From: Capitulum mitella
Lineage: Eukaryota > Arthropoda > Thecostraca > Pollicipedomorpha > Pollicipedidae
Reading direction: 5' to 3'
Length of the DNA stretch: 64,000 nt
Assembly (NCBI GenBank): GCA_030062745.1
Contig: CP099843.1
Coordinates: 23,986,122 to 24,050,121, forward strand
Numbering within the stretch: the stretch's first letter is position 1; each line of letters starts with the position of its first letter. The notes below the pieces were generated by a model, which saw nothing but the letters and a program-made list of their open reading frames with translations, did no database searches and was not told the DNA's origin. The translations under genes were made by a program, and so were the position numbers. This document shows positions 24,639-35,400 of this stretch, piece by piece.

Positions 24639-24639
24639 C

Positions 24640-26085
24640 TAGACGCGATCATCGTGATTCACAGCCGTTCAGCCTCCAACAAGTTTGCGTCTCCGACTCC
24701 ACTAACATCACCTCCATCTGGGGCGGACAGCTCAGTGTCAGTGTGCCGGTCTCCCTCCAGGCCTTGAACCAGAAGGAATCCGAGCAGCCAAATATCGGCA
24801 GTCGTGATTAATGGCTGATGATGTGACCTTCGCAGATGATCTCGCATACTAATGGTGGACTTGTAAAGCCGCCAGACGATATAGCGGTCGTTTATCATGG
24901 TCCTGAACAATTATGCAACTGACAAGAATTTACCTGGCACCATTTCTTGCAACGGCAAGCGTTAATAAGTTTTGGAAGCCTCCATCACTAAATGGACAAC
25001 TGCGGGTGACTGTGCTTGGCCATCGCACCTGACACTAGACTGATGAAGACAGTCAGCTGTACTGCTACTGGACCTACAGACCGTTAGCCAAATGCATGAA
25101 GTCGCTAGATAGCGGAAGCCATCAGTTGTAGCCAACGGATCCTCACCCCTTGCTGGGTTTTGGTGCAGGCGCATTTCGAATCCCATACTCTTGACATTTA
25201 CTGTTTAAAGGAATTCTCGCCAAAGTCTGACGTTTAGCTGTTTACCCGAAGCACTGTGCGGCAGGGCACAGCCAGCGGCTGCCCAGGGACAAGAGCCCGC
25301 TCCCAAACTCAGTTCCCTGCAGGAGCATTACAAAAAAACAACTCGAAGACTCGGAAGAGGCCAGATCACTTGGTGGCCATACCTCCAAGTATTTAGGGTC
25401 CCCTCGGCACGAAAACGTCCGAATCTCCTCCATGCAATCACCGCGCAATCGGGGGAGAAACGCCGATTTCGAGCCTTTTATTTGTTAAATACATCGTGAA
25501 ATGATGAATCCTAAATCTTCTGAGTTCCGCCAGCCCGCGTTCGCTGGCTGGCGAGTGCAGGCTGTGCAGAGCTTCTCTCCCCACCCCCTCACTTACCTGG
25601 CGTCGCCAGTGGGCCACTGTCTTCTGTCACTCGCTTGCCCATGTGCTATTTCTAATGAGTTTCCAAACTATGATGCATGTAATGTATATATACGGCAGCA
25701 CAAACACGGAACAGCGCCCGAAAAACACATTAATTCAGTTAACAGCGTGATTTGTATAATGATTCGTGATTCAACATGGTGATGCAACATTCCTTATTCA
25801 ACATGATTGATGTTGCATGAATATGTTATACCGTTTTCGGTCATATCTAACATAATCTGTGATGACCTATGTGTTACAGTTCAATCTGTTCTGTCCTGAC
25901 ACTGTTTCATATATGACTGTTCTTCCAAAACGAAACTGTGTAGTTCAAGTAGCGGCACTGAAAATGTAAGTTTCTACTGCCTTGTCATTCGGGAGCTACG
26001 TTGATCTTACAAATGGAGGAGGGGAACGAAAAAATGTTAATCCCAATTAATTGGTGGTCAACGCACAAGCCGAAGCACATAATAC
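24640..26085. other. Unannotated sequence
   Basis: No exon or element was recognised. The boundary with the transposase relic at about 26090 is uncertain. Confidence 0.35.
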
Positions 26086-26089
26086 AAGC

Positions 26090-26540
26090 AGAAAAATCTT
26101 TATTTACAGGGCGTACCCCAAAATGTCACACCTTCGACAATAACTTTTTTGTCTATTGAGTTAAGAACATCATATTTTTCACGGCACTGGCAATGTTCTG
26201 CAAGTTTAGCCCACCAACATCCACAACGAATAAGACGTTTAGTACTGATTTTATGGATGTTATATTACATGCTGTAAATGTTGGCCTCGGCGGCTCAAAC
26301 ACATCCTATTTGGCGAAACTGTCCCCAACGTTCACGCACTGAGCGATGGGGGTTGCTCGGATCGCAGGGTTCACTGAAGAGTTATGTTAAGTCCGATCCC
26401 CAGCATACATTGTTCTTTGAATTGCAATGGTCAATGAGCACAACGTGCGCGTCATCGGTGAATTAAAGATCGTCAAGGAAGTTTGGCTCCTTCTCGAATT
26501 TGTCAGTTAGCCACCGACACATCGCCATTCGTTTCTCCAT
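26090..26540 (-). pseudogene. DNA-transposon transposase relic (IS630/Tc1/mariner-like DDE)
   Basis: Reading the minus strand from 26540 gives MEKRMAMCRWLTDKFEKEPN, then FLDDL, an in-frame stop, FTDDAHV and CNSKNNVCWGSD. This matches the transposase pattern F.DEAHF..(G).VN..N...WG around the second catalytic Asp. The downstream sequence is riddled with stops. The far end carries CAGGGCGTACCCCAAAA (about 26108-26124), like the outward ends of many Tc1/mariner-type elements. The other terminus was not found. This is an ordinary cut-and-paste DNA transposon fossil with no active product expected. Confidence 0.55.
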
Positions 26541-26821
26541 GTCTTAGGGATGGAGTTCACGAGCACACCTATATGATATGGGTGTAGTTTCAAACCCTTC
26601 ATCAGAATGTTAGACAGTCGATGCTCGGACAACTCGAGCTCTTGAAAATGAGGGCTAAGGGACAATGTTGACTTGAGTTTTTAGGATTTTGGTCCTCCCG
26701 AGTCAGGAGCCTAGCCCGGGGCTTAAGCGTTCAGATTATGTACCGTTCCATGAACTCCGAGTTCGTGCATCCAACGGCAAGTTGATTGTCAGGGACGTAG
26801 CGTCTTTTTAAGATCGAAACA

Positions 26822-27562
26822 GTGTGCAAACTCCAGACGGGTCTGTTGGGAAGATTTGGTTGTTGCGTATTTTTGAACACAAAATGCCTTTTCCTCGTCT
26901 GTGAGTCCCAACTTGATCAAGTCATAACTCCAGCACTAATGAACGTTTCGAGAACAAAAATATACCGTGGCACGAGCTATGCATGTGCATTTTTACGTGT
27001 AAAAAATCACGTATTCATCTTAAAAACTACGTCCGTTAAGACGTGCCACATTTTTGGGGTCACGCTGTGTGTCCCTCTGAAAACTCCGAAGATAACGCAG
27101 ATAGACGAAAGTAAGGTTATTTGGGTTCTCCATAGTCTGTGTTTCCCTTCCAAACATTTCAGTAACAGAGTTTCTACGGATACCTTGAACCAACAAAAAA
27201 TTACGTCGTTAAATTCATTTCGCTTCAGTACTAAACGGTTTTATAAACCATGTATTGGCTTCTATCTGCAGCTGGGATTCTTTCCTCATTTCCAACTTTT
27301 GTTTACAGTTAAATACGATAAGCCATCATTTCTATCTGCTTGCCATTTCGGTAGGACGAGTAAGGACAATGGAAAAAACTGGCCGTTCATCGTTACCGAT
27401 TTCACAGTCATTTTGGTTGACTGGCTTAGGGTCGCAAACACAACGGCTTGTACAACCCACTGTTTCGTTACAGGGAATGCTCTGCCGCACTATTTTTCAC
27501 AAGTGTTTTGTACTAATACTGACTTAAAAGTGACACGTCGACTGCCGCGTGATTTGAACTAA
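26822..27562 (+). other. Longest unexplained open frame (246 codons), probably not coding
   Basis: The frame is uninterrupted for 741 bases, starts with an ATG and ends DLN. I recognise no domain, and the amino-acid make-up (many C, F, T, V, scattered basics) looks like random AT-rich translation. There is no obvious promoter, splice pattern or repeat structure. It lies near a transposase relic but shows no transposase motif. It is listed because its length is unusual for this non-coding background. Confidence 0.2.
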
Positions 27563-27647
27563 CCATGAACTGATGTAAATAAACACATCTTTTGAATTGG
27601 CGTAGGCAGTTGTAGCAGGTAGTCTTAGAAGCAAATCTGCAATATGC

Positions 27648-27649
<2 letters not shown>

Positions 27650-27690
<41 letters not shown>
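27650..27690. repeat. (AT)n microsatellite
   Basis: About 20 uninterrupted AT repeats. Confidence 0.95.
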
Positions 27691-27693
<3 letters not shown>

Positions 27694-27699
27694 AATATA

Positions 27700-28480
27700 C
27701 ATCATGTACTCAAAACTCCACACTTCAGGCCACACTTACCGGGTTCCAAGCGGTTGACCATGGTTTTCCCTTGTCCTGTTCAGCTGTGCCCTATATTTGC
27801 AGCTGCTGCACGGTGCCGCACCGCAACGAGCGGCCGCCGGCCCACAAACGCTGGCCTTCATTGGCCTAGTGCAGAGCCCAGGTTGCGTCATATCGGCAGG
27901 TGGCTGCAGAATGTATTTTTTATTACATTTTCTGGGATTTCTAGATGTTTTCAGAACGCTGAGCACTGAAAACGTTGTGAGCGACGTACTTCAGACTCGC
28001 CAGCCTCTTCATGGAAAGCCGACCAAGGTAGAAGACGAATACATAAGTTTAAAGTTCAGACGTTGGGTTCGTGTATTGTCTTGTTTAGTGCTTTTAGTGT
28101 ATTTGTAGTTTGCTGTCTACAAAATAAAATCATTCTTAAACTGAACAGTTATCCCTTAATTTACGACTGCTCACGGTTGTAGAGCTATTTGCAAAGAACT
28201 ACTGCGACAAACGTTTCGATTCTACTTTTGAGGCGAATACATCTAAAACTTGGTCTTCATAACACACCTGAAAACTGGCTGCTACAAACCACGTAGTACT
28301 GAACGAAACTACCATGACTCGCAGACCCTGGTAAAACACTAACGTTTACCGTTATCAGTGCGCCATGACGAGACAGCGGTGAAGGCGCGACCGCTGCAGA
28401 ACTAATTGGTTCTCCAAACATACTCTTCTGCTGGGACAATGCAAATAAAATGCAAGAACATACTGTGACGCAGCGACGGC
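27700..28480. other. Unannotated sequence
   Basis: No supported gene. An AATAAA-type word lies at 28124-28130 on the plus strand, but no upstream exon could be tied to it. Confidence 0.35.
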
Positions 28481-28483
28481 GGA

Positions 28484-28562
28484 AAAGGGGGGGGGGGCAG
28501 GAGGGGCGGCCGCCCCCCCAGCCGTCAGGCTGGGGGGCAAAACTATGTTTTTGCCCCCCCAG
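28484..28562. repeat. G/C-run hairpin cluster
   Basis: A 12-base G-run leads into GGGGCGGCCGCCCC. This is followed by GGGGGGCAAAA, a short loop and TTTTTGCCCCCCC (28534-28560). The G-run/C-run hairpin style matches the ends of families A, B and C, so this may be the end of a further family. No TTAA partner was found. Confidence 0.5.
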
Positions 28563-28719
28563 AAATTTCGGTGACTGTACCAAGCAAAATCGTGAAAAAT
28601 CGGCCTTACGCTATTAAAAAAAAAAACGAAAAAATCGATGTACGAACCGAAAGAAAACGTTCTACGAATATACAAGAAGGCTTTGTGCTATGAAGAGAGG
28701 CCTGTGGTCTGAATCAGCG

Positions 28720-30745
28720 TTTAGAGGCCCCTGCTAGCTTGTAGGGGAATTCACAGCTTGTTTCAGGAGGGCCCCCTGTAGACCCATAAAGGACCCCTGC
28801 CAGCCTCTGAAGGGACATCCTTTCTGTCTGGAAATAGGGCCCTGCCCCTGCCTCCAGAGGTCGACACGGGCCTTTAACAGACAGATAGAGTGCCCTCTAC
28901 AGATAGGCAGTGACCCCCTGGCCAACAGGTGCCCCTAAACGATTGTTCAGGAGCCCCTGCTTTCCTGTACAGATGCCCCTGCCGACCTGTAACAGGCACC
29001 CGCCAGATCGCCATGAACGTCTTTACAGGTGAGCATGGGCCCGTTGACACTTCAGCGAGGTACCTTTACAAGCCGACAGTAATTTTAACCACATGAGGTC
29101 CCACTCATTACGAGGGCCAGGCGCGGATCCAAAGGGGGAGCATTTAGGGTGGCCGTCCTCTCCTCCCTGAGGACTGAGAAGCGGCCCCTGTCAGACTTAA
29201 AAGGAGCCCCGAAGGGCCCGTATAAGCCCCAAGGGCCCGTATGAGCGTAAGAGCCCGTATGTCTCTATAAAAACCTGACATGCTCTTGATGCAGTCAGAG
29301 AGGCCTCCTGGAGGGCTAGATGACCTCGGAGACACATAGGGGGTCCCTGAAGCTCCCAAAGGGCCTCTGAGACCACAACAGGGTCCCAGTACGGCAGACT
29401 GTTCGCGAGACGGCCAGATGGCTCATAGGGCTCCTGAGACGACCAAGATGAGAACGGAGTCTCTATGGGGCCCCTGTGAGTGAAAAGCTGAAGATTCTTG
29501 GTGTAGTCAGAGGGCCTCCGGGAAGGTTAATGAGACCCTGACACGGTAAGATGACCCCTAAGATAGAAAGAAGGGTCCCTGAAACTCTTCGAGGGCCCCT
29601 GTGACTGCAAGGGGCCCCAACACGGCAAAGGGTCCATGAGACCGCTAACATTGCCAGAGAGGCACCTGAGACGGAAAGAACTTTAGATGGTGCCTGGCAC
29701 GGCATAAGGATACCCTGGCCAGCTAGAGGGGCCCACTGAACGGGAATTCGTGGATAACCTACTCAGTCTCGAGAGGAGCCACAAATGGGCTACATTGGCT
29801 TTTTTGAAATCTTTGAGGTTCTGGATGCTGTCAGGGGTCCCCGGGAAGGTCAGGTGGTTTCTGGGACGTCAAGATGGGCCTGTACACCGCAGATGGCCCC
29901 TGAGAACGCCAAAGGTCGCAGGACCCCTGCGAGACAATGACGATAAGAATGTCTCTGAAACGGTATTTGGGCTTTATGGGGGCGCTGGGCGGACAGAGGG
30001 TCCCCGAATGTAATAAGTGGGCTCCTGGCACGGGCAAGATCCCCCTGAGACTGCCAGCGAGGCCCATGAAGCGCCAACAAAACGGCTAGGGTTGTCACGG
30101 CTAGAGGGGTCCTAAAAGGCTGCCAGATATACCTCATGTAACAGAGGAAGACCCCTGATACAGCCATAGGGACCACCGGACACGTTCAGAGGGCCTATGA
30201 CACTGCACAGGGGCCCTGAAATTGCCAAAAGGTGTTTTGTAGCTACCAGAGGGCCCCCGAGATGGCAACAATGTTTCCCAGAGACGATAAGAAGAGTATC
30301 CAGGACCGCAGGGGGTCCACTGAGAATGCTAGACCTTTGAGACTGCTAACTAAAAGTCTCTAGCAATAGGGGTCACTGAGACGACCAGAGGAGCCCCTGA
30401 AACTATAGACCTTGAGACGTCCAGACTGCTCGTGAAACGGCCAAAGGACTTAGACGATTGCAAGAGGCGCTCCTGTCACAGCAGAGAGAGGCTTACACAG
30501 GGCCCTTTTTAGTGCCTGAGGGGCTCCTTAGACGGCAAAAACGTCTCAGGGACAACAGGAAGGAATCCGAGATGGTTTAAGCGTCCCTGAAACTACTAGG
30601 TGGGAAACTTCCAAAGGAGCACCTGAGACGTCCCGCGGGACACGTGAATTGGTAAAAGGAACCTGAGACCACTAGAGGATCCTGGCACGGCAGACTACCC
30701 GAGACCACCAAAAGTGCCCCTGTAATTGCAAGAGGAAACCTAAAC
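28720..30745. repeat. Two-kilobase degenerate minisatellite, about 20-bp unit
   Basis: The whole stretch is built from diverged copies of a GGCCCCTGAGACGGCAAGA-like unit, about 18-24 bp long. In the first 300 bp the variant GCCCCTGCC..CCTGTA dominates, and at 29206-29260 GGGCCCGTATGAGC predominates. Roughly 80-100 units are present. The array ends at 30745 in a tract of ACTAAACTAACC-like words and then a G-run (30822-30833). Copies are too diverged for a young satellite. No frame is conserved, so it is not coding. Confidence 0.7.
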
Positions 30746-31039
30746 TAAGCTGACCTAAACTGAACTAAACTAGACTAAACTAACCTTAACCAAAAAAAAA
30801 CGGAAGCTACGGGATCGGGAGGGGGGGGGGGGACAGACGAGCTCCTGAACCAGATACAGACACGACATTTCAAATGAAGGGAAGGACGGAGCCGCCTAAA
30901 ATCTCGCCGTTTTTGTCATATTTCGGGCACTGTGTTCGGAAACAAAACGCAGAATTTTCTCAAGTAAGATGACGCGTTCGAATTTTTTGGTCACCTTATA
31001 TCGTAAAAAGCAGAATAACATCATTTTCCATATCTGGAG

Positions 31040-31205
31040 GGCAAAAAATGGGGGCCCCGCGCTGACCATTTGCCTCCACCTCCCTCCCCCGCCTTAGCGA
31101 AATCTTGGATCCGCCCTTGGCGAGGGCTCCCATTGGTTTCGAGGGTCCCCTTGATCCAATTTGCCCTCCCTCTGGGCGAAATTCTGGCTACGCCCCTGAT
31201 CCATT
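31040..31205. repeat. Short duplicated repeat ending TGGCTACGCCCCTG
   Basis: Two similar halves each read as a CT-rich stretch, then GCGAAAT(C/T)(T/C)TGG and a C-rich end (CCGCCCTTGG or ACGCCCCTGATCC). The motif CTGGCTACG also ends an insert at 13475. It is probably the 3' end of a dispersed SINE-like or MITE-like repeat. Confidence 0.4.
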
Positions 31206-31209
31206 ATGT

Positions 31210-32302
31210 GAGAGATTTGGTACTGGCATTGTTACGTAATGTGTGTGTGGGGGACAGGCAAAGCTGCTTTGGCAAGTGCTTGAGGTAATGATTTCGTTCT
31301 CGTATGATAGTCTGTAGGAGCTTTGTTACTAAGCGTTGACTTATAATTTAATGTTGTGGGAGGAAACTGCCTTTCAACCGTTTACAAATGTATTTCATAA
31401 TAATGTTGAATTCGTGATGTAAATGCAAACATCATAACAAGCAGAAGTTTGCATCATTCGCCATTTTGAAGATGGATGCCCAAAGTCAAAGGCCTGAAAA
31501 ATGGCAATGGGTACAGACCTGAACAGAAAAATCAACGCATGTTGGAGGACACAAGTATGCACTAGCGCCAAAACCTGGAAAAAAGGTTTGCTTATTTAAA
31601 GAAAAATTTGGCGATAGCAAAAAAACGAAGTTCAGTTGTTTTTTCCGGGATGGGGGAAGAAGGTAACCCAAATGAGGTCGGCTGTTGATCCGACAGAGCT
31701 TGCCCCCCCAGCCGAAAATGCAATCCGCCGTCCCTGCTGTGACGCCACCAGGAACAGTTGTTTGTATAAGGGACGTACGGTGAAATGAAAGAAAAAACAT
31801 CAGCTAAAGGAGGCGTGAGGTGACTAGACGAACGAATGAACAGAGATGAAGACAAAAGGATGACCAGAACTTGCCGTCTCCGGAAACTGGAAAACTCAAG
31901 CGTATAAATACGCAGCACGAATGTATTTTCTCTAATATGAAATGTACTGTCTACCATAACCTCCATCGTAACCGAATTCTTCAAGTCTACCAGTGTTTGG
32001 TGAACTGTTTGTGCAAAAACACCATGCTGGGAACAATCACACAACTTGTCATCAGCACTGCCTACATTGTCAGAAAACTGACTAACGATCACAAGAACCC
32101 TATTCCAGCCAGCGGGAACTTTCGACAGCATCCGGCCACACACAAGTCGCTGCCAACCCTTTGCTCGTGCGCCTCCAATCCAGCCGCCAGTCCTCGGCAC
32201 TCCGACGCCAGACTCGCACTCCAAACACACACTGTCCACGCCGAAGCACGCTCTCCAGCAGCTCTCCACCGACCCCCCCCCCCGGGCGGAGCGCAGCCCC
32301 CC
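31210..32302 (-). other. Downstream flank / possible 3' UTR of CHTF18
   Basis: Sequence immediately 3' of the CHTF18 stop. A long open frame on the minus strand overlaps the last exon in another frame and is not supported. No clear polyadenylation signal was identified with confidence. Confidence 0.3.
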
Positions 32303-32339
32303 GGCGCGGCGCCGGCGGGCCGGCCGGCGGCGCCGCGCC
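32303..32339. repeat. GC-only hairpin just after the CHTF18 stop
   Basis: GGCGCGGCGCCG pairs perfectly with CGGCGCCGCGCC across a 13-base GC-only spacer, starting about 45 bases 3' of the CHTF18 stop codon. In the RNA it would be a very stable stem in the 3' UTR. Confidence 0.8.
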
Positions 32340-32385
32340 GGGGACAGTGCCGCCGCCGCAGCCGCCGCGCCCGACCGCTGACCGT

Positions 32386-32495
32386 TCAAGCCAGGTCCTG
32401 GACGCGCACGGTGCGGCGCACGGCATTGTTGTAGCCCTCCTTGAAGTGGTACCAGACGTCGGTGCACAACAGCCGGCCGGCGTCCGACGCGTCCG
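32386..32495 (-). CDS. CHTF18: CHTF18 exon 21 (C-terminus and stop)
   Basis: The acceptor is GTGCCTGTTTCAG. It encodes DASDAGRLLCTDV then WYHFKEGYNNAVRRTVRVQD, LA and TGA (32386-32388). Human CHTF18 ends with WFRFNEGVSNAVRRSLYIRD. This C-terminus binds DSCC1/CHTF8 and links the loader to polymerase epsilon. Confidence 0.96.
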
Positions 32496-35400
32496 CTGAA
32501 ACAGGCACCGCGGCGTCACAGCCGGCTCGTGTTTGCTCCTGAATCGATACGAATCCATTCCGAGTCAATTCGGCAATTTCAAGCTTTACGGTGATCAGCA
32601 CCAGAATCGATCCAACTGGAAACTGCAGTGGATCAGAATCGGACCACAGGTTTGCTGTCATAGTCATCACTGCATCAGAATCGACTCGTAGGGCTGCTGT
32701 CAGTATCCCGGTACCTAACCTCGCACAGAGAAGGCTCAGAACGTCAGGACTCAGCGCCATGCGAACAAGGCTGCTGATCACCACCAGCGCTGCCTGCCGA
32801 CGTCACTCTGTTCCCGCCTCGTCCGCAGCGCCAGTGTCGGCGGAACACAAACCGTGTACAATAGATGACACGTCCTAACCTGACGTCACGACCGGCTCTT
32901 TCGGCAGGGCCCGGCCTCAGCACAGTTTCCGAAACACCAGACAGACGGGGCCGGCGGCGGCGCGCGGTGTCACTGACGGCCGAGCCGGCGCGTCCGCCGC
33001 CGAAACGCCAGCTGGCCGGCGGCTGCGCGTCTCGAGACGCTGACCGGCTGGGAAGCCGGCGACAACGCGAAAACGTCCGTCCCGGCGCTCCCCGGCGGCA
33101 GATGGCGGCAGCGCGCGCGGCGTGGCGTGGCAGCATGGTCGGACGCCTCGTCTCAGGGCCGAAGGGTCTCCAGTTCAAATCCGAGTGGCGTCGAAATTTC
33201 GCCCTCCCGCGACTACCGACGTTACAGACCAACCACCGGAACCCATCCGTCGAGACACAGCTCGAGGACAAATAGCCCGCCAGGGACTCACCCTCCTCCT
33301 CCGTCTGCTGCCTGGCCGGCTGCGGCTCCACCACGCGGCCGAAGAAGTCTCGAGGCGCCTGCGGCAGGAGGCGGCCATCAGTCGACGCGGCAGGCGGGCC
33401 GGGGTGCCCCGGGCAACGCCCGTCGCTCGATCGGGCGCTGCCAGGGATCGTCTCCACGCCGCCGGCCGCACGGCGGCGGCGGCGGATAGACAGACGCCGC
33501 GGCGGACGCGCCGGCGGCGGGGCGCGCCACAGCAGGAACCATCCGGCCGAACTCAGGGCTCCCATCTGTGATAGTGCGGTCAGTCGCGCGACACGATCGG
33601 ACCCGACCCTATCCACCATGATCAGATCTGGCCAGACCCTACCAAACCCGCCCGACCCCACACGACCTGATCCCGGCCAGCAGTCCCGCGTCGCTCACCG
33701 AGTCTGCGGCGGCGGCCGGTCCGGCCAGCGGCCGCGGCTTCAGCTGCTGGCGCAGGTGGTTTGGCACGGCCGCGGCCGGCTCCGGCTCCTTCTGACGCCC
33801 GCTTCCGCTTCCGCTCCGGCTCCGGCTCAGGCTCCTCAGGTCCCGGAGCCGGCTCCGGCTCCGGCCGCCGCTCCTGCTGCCGTGCTCTGATGGCCTGCTG
33901 AGTCTCGGCGCCCACCACCGCCGCCTGGAGGACGCACGGAGAAATACAGATTGTGGGCAGGGCGGACAGGTGTCACAAGTTTCCATTCAATACACATTTG
34001 GAAAATGACGTCGGAAACAGTAACGTGCAACAATCTAAACAAATACACAAATCCATTCTGAATAAAAAAACAGTTTAAGTTTCCCCACCCATACACTCAA
34101 AAACGATAAATAACGGCACCTACAGTTAACGACAAAGCTATCCTTTAAGATAGTCAATTGTGGTGAACTGCACGGCACAAGGGACGGAAGACACATGAAG
34201 CCGTTTTTCGTGCGAGGTATGTTTCGACACGCCAGAATTCGTGCCACAACACGCAGCATGTGCGGTTACAGTGGTGTTTCGAGTTTGTATTTCCGTGTTT
34301 CGAGAGCGTTAGCCTAGTGTCACATAACGACCAATCTGTCCACAGGAAATACGTATAGCTCTCCATGAAACGGTCCCAGACCAGGACGGGTTTGCAAATG
34401 GGACTTACGGCAGAACAGCAAACAAAAGAATTAATTAACATCCACTTAACTCCAGAAATACTCCACTTCAAAGCCAACAAAAAGTGAACTGAATAGTGAA
34501 GTTTAGAATGGAATGGAATAATATAGTTCTTAACCCGACCGGTCGGAAAGCAGGGGGAGCCCCCCCTAACACGAACGGTTGTAGATAAAAAAAGCAACCG
34601 TTGGAAAGCCCGTCACGAGTAGAGCCGAAACGGCCATTTTTAGTTTAGATAATATGCAAGCCAATTTACGCCCATATATGTTTTCTCATAGCCGACTGCA
34701 GAGACAGAAATGGCCGAATCTCAAGGGCGTGACTAATAACGCATAGGTAAAGGCACCAGGCACAAGTAAATGTCCGCGGATGCCGATACAGTCTAATTTC
34801 CTCAGATTTGTTCAATATATACGCCGAAACGTTGAGTTAAAGACACCGTAATTCTCCCGTCAGGCGTCACTGTGCGCCGCTGCCGTATGCGGTACCAAAT
34901 TGACAGGAACTAATTTTAGCGTTCCTTTATTTTCGCGAAAAAAGACAATCTATGTAAATTTTATTGATTTTTGTGGTTCTTGTGATGGCTTCTCATGCTT
35001 AAATTTCGGAAAAATTGATTAGTTGCCAATCTACAAAGTTGGCGGAGCTTTATTCGCGAGAGCCTGTTTATTTGCAAAATATGCTACTTTTTCAAACTTT
35101 TTCAGGTTCCTGGTATTACTTACGTCTGTGCAAGCTAGTTCTGCCATTTTCTACCCATTCTGAGTAATTTATCGTCGATTTTGACGGTGGTACATTTTGG
35201 CCCACTTCAGTTATTCGTGACCTGACCTCAGGTCAATGGCTGGAAGTCACTGATACTTTGCCCAATGACGGTAACTAGATGTCTGCTTCACTCCACACTA
35301 AAAATGTGATGAAATATTCCGTCAATTTCAGAAAAAAACGGCGATATGTCTTAAAAATGGGCTTGACCTTAGGTCAATGACCCGGAAAATTCCGAAAAAT

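Noticed and set aside
31592-32467. 291-codon open frame on the minus strand
   Set aside because: It overlaps CHTF18 exon 21 in a different frame and runs through the 3' flank. The translation is Ala/Arg-rich from GC-rich DNA and then random.
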